Assembly: GCF_900141765.1 (NCBI RefSeq)
Contig: NZ_FSRK01000001.1
Span: 62,001-126,000 of the forward strand
Direction of reading: 5' to 3'
Length of the DNA stretch: 64,000 nt
Origin: Epilithonimonas zeae
GTDB taxonomy: Bacteria > Bacteroidota > Bacteroidia > Flavobacteriales > Weeksellaceae
Each line of letters begins with the position of its first letter. Within the stretch, counting starts at the first letter, position 1. The translations under genes and the position numbers were made by a program. Shown here one piece after another: positions 26,473-34,622 of the stretch. The notes beneath the pieces are model-generated. The model was not told where the DNA came from. It did not search any database and was given only the letters and a program-made list of their open reading frames with translations.

Positions 26473-27102
26473 ATGAAGAAAGTACTTTCGATTTTTTTGT
26501 TTTTTTCTTTTTGTTTGATTTTTTCACAAGTCAATCGCAATGATACAATACGTGTAGAAAATCATCCGAAAGATAGCATTCCTGCCGCCAAACCATTGTC
26601 TGAAGCTCAGGTTCTTGGAGATATTGCAGATAAAAATGCGCCGGCAAAAATCACAAAACTAAGTCCTATAAAAGCAGGTTTATATTCTGCAGTTTTACCA
26701 GGTTTAGGACAATTCTACAATAAAAAATACTGGAAAATTCCTCTTGTTTGGGGAGCTGTAGGAACTGGAGTTGGAATTGCTCTTTGGAATGATAAAAACT
26801 ATAAACGCTACAGAAATGCTTATATAGCAGAGCTAAATGGTCTTCCCCACGAGTTTGATGGCATCAATGGAGTCAACAAAACAGTTTTGGGAAATGCACA
26901 AGACCGTTTCAAAAGACAAAGAGATTATGCCATAGGAATTGCGGGTTTAATTTATATTCTTAATATAGTGGATGCCGTTGTAGATGCGCATCTCTTTGAA
27001 GGTCGTAACGATCCGGATTTGGCATTAACGCCAGCGGTTATTAACGACCAATTCAGTAATTATCAGACTAAAGCTGGTTTAAGCTTAAGTTTCAGATTCT
27101 AA
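26473..27102 (+). CDS. DUF5683 membrane-associated protein
   Basis: The 209-residue protein has a signal peptide (about residues 1-18), an acidic and Pro-rich linker, and a domain with AGLYSAVLPGLGQFYNKKYWKIPLVWGA (near 68-97), the glycine-rich hydrophobic pattern of DUF5683. Short hydrophobic segments near 90-105 and 150-170 suggest membrane insertion. Function unknown, but its place between parB and dapB is common in Bacteroidota. It starts with the base right after the parB stop codon, so translational coupling is likely. Confidence 0.85.
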   Translation: MKKVLSIFLFFSFCLIFSQVNRNDTIRVENHPKDSIPAAKPLSEAQVLGDIADKNAPAKITKLSPIKAGLYSAVLPGLGQFYNKKYWKIPLVWGAVGTGVGIALWNDKNYKRYRNAYIAELNGLPHEFDGINGVNKTVLGNAQDRFKRQRDYAIGIAGLIYILNIVDAVVDAHLFEGRNDPDLALTPAVINDQFSNYQTKAGLSLSFRF

Positions 27103-27121
27103 TAAAATTCAATTCTAAAAA

Positions 27122-27820
27122 ATGAAAATAGCAATAATAGGTTACGGGAAAATGGGAAAAATCATTGATGAAATTTCTCAGAGCCGTGGTCACGAAGTAG
27201 TTGCAAGATTAAAAGAAACACCGACTACCGAGAATCTTAACAATGCAGATGTAGCCATAGAATTTTCTAATCCCGAAGTTGCTTTTGAAAATATAAAAAC
27301 TTGCCTGGAAAATAAGATTCCTGTAATCTGTGGAACTACAGGTTGGTTGGATAAAAAGCCTGAGATTGAAAGATTAGCTTTAGAAAACAATACGCCGTTT
27401 TTATACGGCTCTAATTTCAGCTTAGGGGTTAATCTGTTTTTTGCTTTAAATGAAAATTTAGCGAAATTGATGTCAAATATCAATGAGTATTCAGTTCAGT
27501 TAGAAGAAATTCATCATATTCATAAAAAAGATGCACCTAGTGGAACAGCAATTTCCATTGCGGAAGGAATTATTGAAAATTCTAAGTATGAAGCCTGGAA
27601 ATTGGATGAAACCAGAGATAAAGAATTAGGGATTTTTGCCATTCGTGAAGATGAAGTTCCGGGTACACATAGCGTTTTCTACAGATCGGAAGTAGATGAA
27701 ATCGAAATCAAACACACCGCTTTTAATAGAAACGGATTTGCATTAGGAGCAGTAATTGCGGCAGAATGGATTGTAGATAAAAAAGGAATTTTTTCTATGA
27801 AAGATGTTTTAGGTCTATAA
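27122..27820 (+). CDS. dapB: 4-hydroxy-tetrahydrodipicolinate reductase
   Basis: DapB reduces the dihydrodipicolinate precursor with NAD(P)H on the way to meso-diaminopimelate and lysine, needed for peptidoglycan. The 232-residue protein is slightly short, as usual for Bacteroidota. It has the Rossmann start AIIGYGKMGK (residues 4-13), VICGTTGW near 68-75, and SNFSLGVNLFF near 97. The catalytic EIHHIHKKDAPSGTA segment is at about 129-143 and includes H131, H132 and K135. It is transcribed with parA, parB and lepB. Confidence 0.96.
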   Translation: MKIAIIGYGKMGKIIDEISQSRGHEVVARLKETPTTENLNNADVAIEFSNPEVAFENIKTCLENKIPVICGTTGWLDKKPEIERLALENNTPFLYGSNFSLGVNLFFALNENLAKLMSNINEYSVQLEEIHHIHKKDAPSGTAISIAEGIIENSKYEAWKLDETRDKELGIFAIREDEVPGTHSVFYRSEVDEIEIKHTAFNRNGFALGAVIAAEWIVDKKGIFSMKDVLGL

Positions 27821-27909
27821 AAACTGTAACAAAAACGACATACTAAAAACTAATTGTAAAATAGCAACCCAAAGCAATTGCTACCATACAAAAGCCAAAA
27901 GCTAAATTT

Positions 27910-29544
27910 ATGAATTACATTATTACTTATACAGTTTACGTTCTTATCATAAGTATTTTGATGGGACTTACAACTTGGAAGTTATTTAAGAAAATGGGTT
28001 ACAATCCATTATTGTCTTTTATTCCATTTTATAATTATTTTATTATTCTTAAGGAAACTAACCATTCAAAATGGTGGGCGATTTTATCTTATCTTCCAAT
28101 TGTTGGACCGATTATGATGTCGGTTTTCCATATTTTCCTGATGAAAAAATTTGGAAAAAGAGGTGCTCTGAACGGTCTGCTGACTGTAGTTTTGCCATTC
28201 ATTTTTATGGCGACTGTTAATTATAGCAAAGATCCTCAGATAGAAACCGAAGAAGAGGAAGAAGAAAATAAAAAGAAAGAAACTTTCTTGGGATCTGTAA
28301 CTTTTGCGGTGGTTTTTGCAACCATTATCCACGCTTTCATCACACAACCTTTCGGGATTCCGACAGGATCTATGGAAAGAACTTTGTTGGTAGGAGATTT
28401 CCTATTTGTGAATAAATGGGCTTACGGTTACAGAATGCCAATGAGACCGGTAGCTTTACCATTCTTACAAGGAACAATTTTCGATACAGGCCAAAAGGGA
28501 AATCCTAAAGACGATCCAAAATCTTACGTTGATGCAGTAAAGTTGCCCTACTTAAGACTTCCTGGCTATGATGAGATCAAGAGATACGATATTGTAGTTT
28601 TCAATTATCCGCAGGATTCTGTTCACGTCGCAATCGACAGAAAAGATCCTTACGTGAAAAGATGCGTTGGTATTCCTGGCGATGTGATCGAGTTCAGAAA
28701 CGGAAGATTATTTGTGAACAATGCGCCCGAAAAAATTCTTGGTGATGAGTATCAGCAACACGGTTATTTGGTAAAAACTGGATCGCAATTAGACATTCCT
28801 CAATTATACAAAACTTATGGTTTTCTTCCGGTTCAGGAGAATCAAACTAACGAAGGATTTATTTATGCTTTTCAAGGTTTGACGGATCAGACCGCTAAAG
28901 AAATCAAAGCGCTTCCGCAGGTAATCGAGATGCACGAAATGATCGAGAAAAAAGGTGAAGGTGCCGTAAGATTTAAACTGAATGCTGATAAAACAGCTTA
29001 TACAAAGAGCGTCGACACGACACAATCAATCTATCCAATCAACAAACCTTGGAATCAGGACTGGTACGGACCTCTTAGAATCCCGAAAAAAGGCGATGTT
29101 GTAAAACTGGATCAGGAAACATTGCCAACTTACCAATGGATTATTTCCGAGTACGAGCACAACAAGCTTGAAAACAAAAACGGAAAAATTTATGTTAACG
29201 GTCAGGAAACCAATCAATATACAATCAAGCAGAACTATTATATGATGATTGGAGACAACCGCGATGCGTCTTTGGATGCGAGATTTTTTGGTGTAGTTCC
29301 GGAGGAAAATATCGTGGGAAGACCGATGTTCACTTGGATGAGTGTAGAAGGTCTGTTCTCAGATGCAAGTTCTACTTATCAGGCGCCGGGCAAGAAAATC
29401 CGTTGGGACAGAATGTTCAAAGCGACCAACACAGGCGAAGCTAATAAAACATCTTATTGGTGGGTAGCTGTGATTATTTTGGTATTGTTCTTCGGTTGGG
29501 ATTATTTCGCCAAATTATTCAAAAAGAAAAAAGAAGACGAATAA
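27910..29544 (+). CDS. lepB: Signal peptidase I, long form with DUF5684-like N-terminus
   Basis: Signal peptidase I cleaves signal peptides of exported proteins at the membrane. The 544-residue form is longer than E. coli LepB. Residues 1-105 hold three or four membrane helices with a PFYNYF segment resembling the DUF5684 domain, then an acidic linker. The S26 catalytic domain has Ser154 in PTGSMERTL and the general base Lys250 in VKRCVGIPGD. The GDNRDAS box lies near residue 450, far from Lys250 because of a large insertion. A final membrane helix (about 517-535) is followed by a KKKKE tail. Confidence 0.93.
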   Translation: MNYIITYTVYVLIISILMGLTTWKLFKKMGYNPLLSFIPFYNYFIILKETNHSKWWAILSYLPIVGPIMMSVFHIFLMKKFGKRGALNGLLTVVLPFIFMATVNYSKDPQIETEEEEEENKKKETFLGSVTFAVVFATIIHAFITQPFGIPTGSMERTLLVGDFLFVNKWAYGYRMPMRPVALPFLQGTIFDTGQKGNPKDDPKSYVDAVKLPYLRLPGYDEIKRYDIVVFNYPQDSVHVAIDRKDPYVKRCVGIPGDVIEFRNGRLFVNNAPEKILGDEYQQHGYLVKTGSQLDIPQLYKTYGFLPVQENQTNEGFIYAFQGLTDQTAKEIKALPQVIEMHEMIEKKGEGAVRFKLNADKTAYTKSVDTTQSIYPINKPWNQDWYGPLRIPKKGDVVKLDQETLPTYQWIISEYEHNKLENKNGKIYVNGQETNQYTIKQNYYMMIGDNRDASLDARFFGVVPEENIVGRPMFTWMSVEGLFSDASSTYQAPGKKIRWDRMFKATNTGEANKTSYWWVAVIILVLFFGWDYFAKLFKKKKEDE

Positions 29545-29556
29545 ATTTAAATTAAT

Positions 29557-29650
29557 TAGGAGCTAATTCCCGCTCTCCGCACTCGCTATTTTCTTTTTGC
29601 AAAAGAAAATGAGCTCAAACAAATGCTGCGATCGGGGCTAGGGCATTAGT
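29557..29650. repeat. Structured intergenic element
   Basis: This part of the 303-bp gap after lepB is richer in G and C than its surroundings and has the look of a conserved block. It contains a perfect 10-bp stem ATTTTCTTTT (29588-29597) with AAAAGAAAAT (29601-29610). The outer parts have imperfect complementarity: CTAATTCCCG near the start against CGGGGCTAG near the end. From memory, similar blocks recur between genes in flavobacterial genomes. No ORF is visible. Confidence 0.45.
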
Positions 29651-29669
29651 CATCCAAACAATATTTACC

Positions 29670-29709
29670 ACTTTGTCAAAGGTTACTATCTTTGGCAAAG
29701 TTTTTTTTA
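29670..29709 (+). terminator. Terminator of the par-dapB-lepB operon
   Basis: A 12-bp stem with one wobble pair (29670-29681 with 29690-29701) is followed by eight T residues. Confidence 0.85.
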
Positions 29710-29746
29710 ATTAATATCCACAATTAATAATTCAAAACTTATATAT

Positions 29747-29811
29747 GCGAAGCGTCTTTGTGAATCTAAAGACATTTTATTGTCAAAAATCTTAGTACGC
29801 TTTGTGTTAAA
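29747..29811 (+). repeat. Solo arm of the GxxExxY cassette repeat
   Basis: GCGAAGCGTCTTTG followed by TGAATC (29747-29766) matches 19 of 20 bases of the right arm of the cassette at 36433-36452. After 24 nt (23 in the cassette) comes CTTAG and a TTG-GTT tail (29791-29811) that matches 14 of 21 bases of 36476-36496. No GxxExxY gene is present here. It lies just upstream of the WbqC-family gene. Confidence 0.6.
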
Positions 29812-29847
29812 ATTTTGAATGAGTAAAAAGGATTATCAACAATCAAT

Positions 29848-30462
29848 ATGAAAAAAGTTCTCTTACCAATATTTTATTTGCCACCTGTATCGTGGTTTTC
29901 AGTTTTCTTAGATAATGAAAACGAAATTTCATTAGAACAATTCGAAAACTTTCCTAAGCAGACTTACAGAAACCGTGCAGCTATTTACGGAGCCAACGGA
30001 AAATTACCTTTGATTATTCCGATCAAACATACAGGAAAAAGAGAAATCAAAGACATCGAAATTTCTTTTGCTGAAGATTGGCAAAAACTGCATTGGAAAT
30101 CCATAAAAACAGCTTATCAAAGCACGCCATATTTCGAGTTTTATGAAGATAAACTCAAAAGTATTTTTGCAGAAAAGATTTTATCGTTAAAAGACTTTAA
30201 CATCAAAGCTTTAGGTATCATTCTTGCTATTCTGAAAACCGAAAAAAAATATGAGTTCACAACAGAATATTTCAAAAATCCGGAAGCCGAAGATTTTAGA
30301 GAAAAATTCTCAGCCAAATCGGAATCAGAATATGAAATGCCGGAGTATTATCAAAGCTTTTCAGACAAAAACGGATTTATAAAAGATTTATCTATTCTTG
30401 ATCTTATTTGTAACATCGGGCCGGAAAGTTTGACTTATATCAAAAATATCAATAAAAACTAA
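29848..30462 (+). CDS. WbqC-family protein
   Basis: The 204-residue protein begins with FYLPPVSWF and includes a YRNRAAIYGANGKLPLIIPI segment (about 41-60), the family signature. WbqC-like proteins are found in polysaccharide gene clusters and near signal peptidase genes in Bacteroidota, and their biochemical role is not firmly established. No signal peptide is present. It is separated from lepB by a terminator and the repeat region, so it may have its own promoter. Confidence 0.85.
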   Translation: MKKVLLPIFYLPPVSWFSVFLDNENEISLEQFENFPKQTYRNRAAIYGANGKLPLIIPIKHTGKREIKDIEISFAEDWQKLHWKSIKTAYQSTPYFEFYEDKLKSIFAEKILSLKDFNIKALGIILAILKTEKKYEFTTEYFKNPEAEDFREKFSAKSESEYEMPEYYQSFSDKNGFIKDLSILDLICNIGPESLTYIKNINKN

Positions 30463-30580
30463 ATACCAATTTTTTTAATTTAATAATTATCTAATATGAA
30501 TCGTATTTAGGATATTTGATAACAAGTCCTATAAATATTTTGCGATTGCATATGATTTATAAAAACAATAAAATTTACAT

Positions 30581-32269
30581 ATGAAACATTTATTGATAGC
30601 GGCTGCTTTTTATGCCGGTTTTGCAACAGTTACAGCACAAACAGCTGCTCCTGAAAATGATAAAGATCTTAAAACTTGGTATCACAAAGATTATGCTACA
30701 ACCAAAGTTTACGGCGTTAATACGGAGAATGCTTACAAATTCTTAGAATCAAAAGGTCTTAAACCAAAAACGGTTGTTGTAGGTGTTTTGGACAGCGGAG
30801 TAGAAGTGGATCATCCGGGATTGGTGAAAAATATGTGGAAAAATCCAAACGAAATCCCAAACAACGGAATCGATGATGACGGGAACGGATATGTAGATGA
30901 TGTTTACGGATGGAACTTTATCGGAGGAAAAAATGGCGACATCGATGTAGATAATATGGAAGTGACCAGAGTGGTGAAAAAATACCAATCTGTTTTCGAA
31001 GGTGATGATTCTTCAAAAAACAAAGCAAACCAAGCGAAAATGCCGGAAGAGTTTGCAATGTATATGAAAGCTAAAGATGTTTTCACTAAAAAAAGTCAGG
31101 AAGCTAAACAAAGCGTACAGTTATATACAATGATCAACAATGCCATTCCTGATATGATAAAACTGTTGAATGGAAAAAATCTAACTAAAGAAACTTTAGC
31201 AAGTATCAAACCTACTACTCAGCAAGAAGCGATGGCGATGCAGGTTCTATCTCAAATGTCAGGCGATCCTCAGATTGCAGGAAAATCAGCTGCTGAAGTA
31301 GAAACTTACTTGAAAGGTCAAATGAAAGAAGCTTTGGATTATTTTACACCACAAGCTGAAAAAGGTTATAATCTAGATTTTGATCCAAGAAAAGAAATCG
31401 TAGGAGATAACTATGATGATTATTCTGAAAAAAAATATGGTAACAACCATTATGAAGGTCCGGACGCAAAACATGGAACTCACGTAGCTGGAATCATTGC
31501 AGGTTTAGCAAATGGTTCAGAAAATCAATATGGTGTAGCTTCCAGAGTGGCAAAGATTATGACTGTGAGAGCCGTTCCGGATGGTGACGAACGAGATAAA
31601 GATGTTGCCAATGCAGTTCGTTATGCCGTAGATAATGGTGCTAAAATCCTTAATATGAGTTTTGGGAAACCAGTTTCTCCAGGCAAGAATGTAGTTTGGG
31701 ATGCTTTCAAATATGCAGAGAGCAAAGGCGTTCTTTTGGTAAAAGCGGCTGGAAACGAAAACGAAGATATCGCAGAACATCAATATTTTCCGACTAATTT
31801 CAAATCTCAATCAGATGAAAAACCATTCATCAACAATATGATTGTAGTAGGTTCAAATACTAATGATTCTAATGCTTTGAAGTCTAGTTTCTCCAATTAT
31901 GATAAAAAGATGGTAGATGTTTTTGCGCCAGGTTCAGAGATTTATTCCACAGTTCCGGATGGAAAATATGAATATCTACAAGGAACATCAATGGCTTCTC
32001 CTGTAGTTGCTGGTTCAGCTGCTGTGTTGTTAGCTTATATGCCAAATCTTAAACCAGAACAGATTATTGAATCTTTAGTAAAAACTACCAATACCAGTAC
32101 AGCTAATGGTTTTGATAATTTGTCAAGATCGGCAGGTGTAATAGATGTTGCTAAAGCGGCGGAATATGCTTATAAGAATTTTTACAAAGCAGATGCTTCA
32201 ACAAAATCTACCAATAAACCTGTAAAAAAACAAAAATTGCATAAGTCTATTGATAAGACAAAGCTTTAA
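30581..32269 (+). CDS. Secreted subtilisin-family (S8) serine protease
   Basis: The 562-residue protein has a signal peptide ending at VTAQ (residue 20). The catalytic triad is D71 (VLDSGVEVDHP), H298 (KHGTHVAGI) and S470 (GTSMASP), with the oxyanion Asn in KAAGNENED. The Asp-to-His distance is about 227 residues, compared with about 30 in subtilisin. The insertion (about 90-285) is rich in helix-forming Lys, Glu and Gln. There is no propeptide inhibitor domain visible and no T9SS sorting domain; the tail is Lys-rich. It is likely periplasmic or outer-membrane linked. A terminator follows. Confidence 0.92.
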   Translation: MKHLLIAAAFYAGFATVTAQTAAPENDKDLKTWYHKDYATTKVYGVNTENAYKFLESKGLKPKTVVVGVLDSGVEVDHPGLVKNMWKNPNEIPNNGIDDDGNGYVDDVYGWNFIGGKNGDIDVDNMEVTRVVKKYQSVFEGDDSSKNKANQAKMPEEFAMYMKAKDVFTKKSQEAKQSVQLYTMINNAIPDMIKLLNGKNLTKETLASIKPTTQQEAMAMQVLSQMSGDPQIAGKSAAEVETYLKGQMKEALDYFTPQAEKGYNLDFDPRKEIVGDNYDDYSEKKYGNNHYEGPDAKHGTHVAGIIAGLANGSENQYGVASRVAKIMTVRAVPDGDERDKDVANAVRYAVDNGAKILNMSFGKPVSPGKNVVWDAFKYAESKGVLLVKAAGNENEDIAEHQYFPTNFKSQSDEKPFINNMIVVGSNTNDSNALKSSFSNYDKKMVDVFAPGSEIYSTVPDGKYEYLQGTSMASPVVAGSAAVLLAYMPNLKPEQIIESLVKTTNTSTANGFDNLSRSAGVIDVAKAAEYAYKNFYKADASTKSTNKPVKKQKLHKSIDKTKL

Positions 32270-32294
32270 TAATTAGAATGTTATATAAAAATAA

Positions 32295-32322
32295 AAATCT
32301 GGGAACTTCTCAGATTTTTTAT
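32295..32322 (+). terminator. Terminator of the S8 protease gene
   Basis: AAATCTGGGA pairs with TCTCAGATTT (one G-T wobble), followed by a T-rich stretch. Confidence 0.7.
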
Positions 32323-32375
32323 TTTTTATGATTTGGCATAATTTTTTATCATAACTTAGCATTAAATATAAAACT

Positions 32376-32888
32376 ATGAGAAAATTAATTTTAGGAATAT
32401 TAGGTATTGCTTTTTTTGCAACCTCTTGTTCATCTACAAAAAATGCTTCATCTTCTGATGGAAGCGTTAGTGCAGGTCAGGCACAAACAGTACGTGCTGA
32501 AGTTATGAAGCTAAAAGGAGAATGGTCTATATCTGATGTAGACTATAACAAATCATTTAAAATAAAACCTTTCGACGAAGGTGCGGATATCAATTGTTTC
32601 GTAGGTAGTTCTTGGAAATTAGTTCCAAATAATTATACAGGAGCATATACCTTAAATGGTGGAGGAGATTGCCCAATGAGAACACAAGCTATTACTTTCA
32701 GTGTTGATAAATACAGTAACGTATCCATCAAAAAAGTTGGTGAAGGAGAAAAAGCAAAACATGTTTCTGCTGGATATATGTTAAGATTAGAAAATCCAAC
32801 TGAAAATAGCTTCACTTTGGTTCAGTCTGTTAATGCAGATGGTTCCCCAATGGACGTGCGTTATAATTTTGTAAGAACTGCTAAATAA
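32376..32888 (+). CDS. Lipocalin-like lipoprotein
   Basis: The 170-residue protein has a lipobox (ATSC, Cys18) and then a Ser-rich spacer. From about residue 45 comes a lipocalin-type beta-barrel start (LKGEWSISDVDY), followed by two conserved Cys residues (INCF and GDCPM) that may form a disulfide. It is related to lipocalin-like domain proteins of flavobacteria. It is anchored to a membrane through lipid; the ligand is unknown. It lies 15 bp before the OmpA-family gene, so the two are probably cotranscribed. Confidence 0.85.
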   Translation: MRKLILGILGIAFFATSCSSTKNASSSDGSVSAGQAQTVRAEVMKLKGEWSISDVDYNKSFKIKPFDEGADINCFVGSSWKLVPNNYTGAYTLNGGGDCPMRTQAITFSVDKYSNVSIKKVGEGEKAKHVSAGYMLRLENPTENSFTLVQSVNADGSPMDVRYNFVRTAK

Positions 32889-32903
32889 TTAAAAATACAT
32901 ATA

Positions 32904-33590
32904 ATGAAATTAACTAAATTAAACATAGCTGCATTTTTTATCTCAGGCTCACTTTTATTAACAAGTTGTGAGGCTGTTCAAAATGCGAATAATACTCAGA
33001 AAGGCGCTGCAATAGGAACTGCTGCCGGAGCTGTACTTGGAGGGATTTTAGGAAATAACATCGGAAAAGGTGGTAATGCGCCTCTTGGAGCTGTTCTTGG
33101 TGGTGTTGTAGGTGGTGTTGCTGGTGGTGTTATTGGTAACAAAATGGACAAACAGGCTAAAGAAATTAAAGAAGTTTTACCTGGAGCTGAAGTAGAAAGA
33201 GTAGGGGAAGGTATTAAAGTGACGCTTCACGAAAATACGGTTAACTTCGATTTCAATTCATCGAATTTAACGACTCTTGCAAAAACTAATCTTGATAAAT
33301 TGGTAACGGTTCTTAAAAATAATCCTGATACTAATATTAATATCTATGGTCACACAGATAGTGTTGGTACAGATGCGGTTAACTTGAGAATCTCGGGACA
33401 GAGAGCTGCTGCAGTTAAAAATTATTTTGTGGCTAATGGTATCTCATCTACGAGATTGTTTACAGAAGGTTTAGGAAAATCTAGTCCTATTGCCTCTAAC
33501 GATACTGATGCAGGTAGAGCACAGAACAGACGTGTAGAATTTGCAATTACAGCCAATGAAAAAATGATTAACGACGCTAAGTCAAATTAA
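32904..33590 (+). CDS. OmpA-family lipoprotein
   Basis: The 228-residue protein has a lipobox (LTSC, Cys22), a glycine-zipper region (about residues 34-84, runs of GAVLGG and GGVVGG) and a C-terminal OmpA domain (about 108-215) that binds peptidoglycan. The last shows NFDFNSSNLT, YGHTDSVG near 150 and the NRRVEFAI end. The architecture resembles YiaD-type proteins. It would tether the outer membrane to the cell wall. A terminator follows. Confidence 0.93.
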   Translation: MKLTKLNIAAFFISGSLLLTSCEAVQNANNTQKGAAIGTAAGAVLGGILGNNIGKGGNAPLGAVLGGVVGGVAGGVIGNKMDKQAKEIKEVLPGAEVERVGEGIKVTLHENTVNFDFNSSNLTTLAKTNLDKLVTVLKNNPDTNINIYGHTDSVGTDAVNLRISGQRAAAVKNYFVANGISSTRLFTEGLGKSSPIASNDTDAGRAQNRRVEFAITANEKMINDAKSN

Positions 33591-33615
33591 TTATCATTCA
33601 TTTAAGATAAATAAC

Positions 33616-33638
33616 AAACCGCAATTTGCGGTTTTTTT
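33616..33638 (+). terminator. Terminator of the OmpA-family gene
   Basis: AAACCGCA (33616-33623) pairs with TGCGGTTT (33627-33634), with a 3-nt loop and a T tail. Confidence 0.85.
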
Positions 33639-33674
33639 ATTTTAATGCTATTTTTGTAGAATTATAAACATTGG

Positions 33675-34562
33675 ATGAAGAATTATTTAAAATTAATAAG
33701 AGTAGAACAATGGGTTAAGAACTTATTTGTTTTTGCTCCTTTATTTTTTTCAGGTAAAATTACCAATACTCATCTTTTTTACGAGAGTATTTTTGCATTC
33801 TTGGTTTTCTCTTTTACAGCAAGTTCTATTTATATCATCAATGATTATTTTGATATAGAATCAGATAAAAAACATCCGGAAAAAAAACATCGTCCGTTAG
33901 CAAGCGGTGCTGTTTCTAAGACCAGTGCAAGGATTTTATTTGTATTATTGATTCTGTTGTCAGTCGGTTCTATTTTCCTTGGGAATTATATTTTTCAAGC
34001 TAACTTTTGGAAGTTCGGAGTCATCATCGCATTTTATTTTGTGATGAATCTTTTCTATACATTCAAACTAAAACAAGTGGCGATTGTTGATATCTGTATC
34101 ATCGCCATTGGATTTGTTCTCAGAGTTTTAGCGGGTGGTTATGTGACAGGAGTTATCGTAACCAACTGGGCCATCTTGTTAACCTTTGTACTGGCACTTG
34201 TACTGGCCATTGGCAAAAGAAGAGGAGAATTAATCAATGCTCAGATTTCAGGAAAAACCAGAAAAGCTTTAGATGGTTATAATGTTCAGTTTGCTGATAT
34301 TGCTTTGTCAATCAGTTGTACTTTGGCGATTATTTGTTATCTGATGTTTACATTGTCTCCGGAGGTTCAGGCGAGATTTCATCCGCGAGTGTTTTACACA
34401 GTGATTTTTGTAGTTTTTGCATTCTTAAGATATCTGCAACAAACTTTGGTTTATAATAAAACCGAGTCGCCAACAAAAATCGTTTATAAAGACCGATATA
34501 TACAAGTGACAATTGTCCTTTGGGTTATCGTTTTTCTTTTACAAATCTATTTTAAGAAATAA
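33675..34562 (+). CDS. UbiA-type decaprenyl-phosphate phosphoribosyltransferase
   Basis: The 295-residue membrane protein has about eight hydrophobic segments. It carries the UbiA metal motif NDxxDxxxD at N56, D57, D60 and D64, followed by KKHPEKKHRPLASG. This pattern, with RVEQWVKN at the start, is that of the prenyl-phosphate phosphoribosyltransferases (mycobacterial Rv3806c), which join PRPP to a polyprenyl phosphate. It is the first gene of a set with DprE1-like, DprE2-like and HAD phosphatase genes, which supports the assignment over a quinone-pathway UbiA. Confidence 0.88.
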   Translation: MKNYLKLIRVEQWVKNLFVFAPLFFSGKITNTHLFYESIFAFLVFSFTASSIYIINDYFDIESDKKHPEKKHRPLASGAVSKTSARILFVLLILLSVGSIFLGNYIFQANFWKFGVIIAFYFVMNLFYTFKLKQVAIVDICIIAIGFVLRVLAGGYVTGVIVTNWAILLTFVLALVLAIGKRRGELINAQISGKTRKALDGYNVQFADIALSISCTLAIICYLMFTLSPEVQARFHPRVFYTVIFVVFAFLRYLQQTLVYNKTESPTKIVYKDRYIQVTIVLWVIVFLLQIYFKK

Positions 34563-34622
34563 AATCAAAATATTAAAAGTTGAATTAACAATGTTCAATT
34601 TTAAATAATTAAAAACCTAAAG

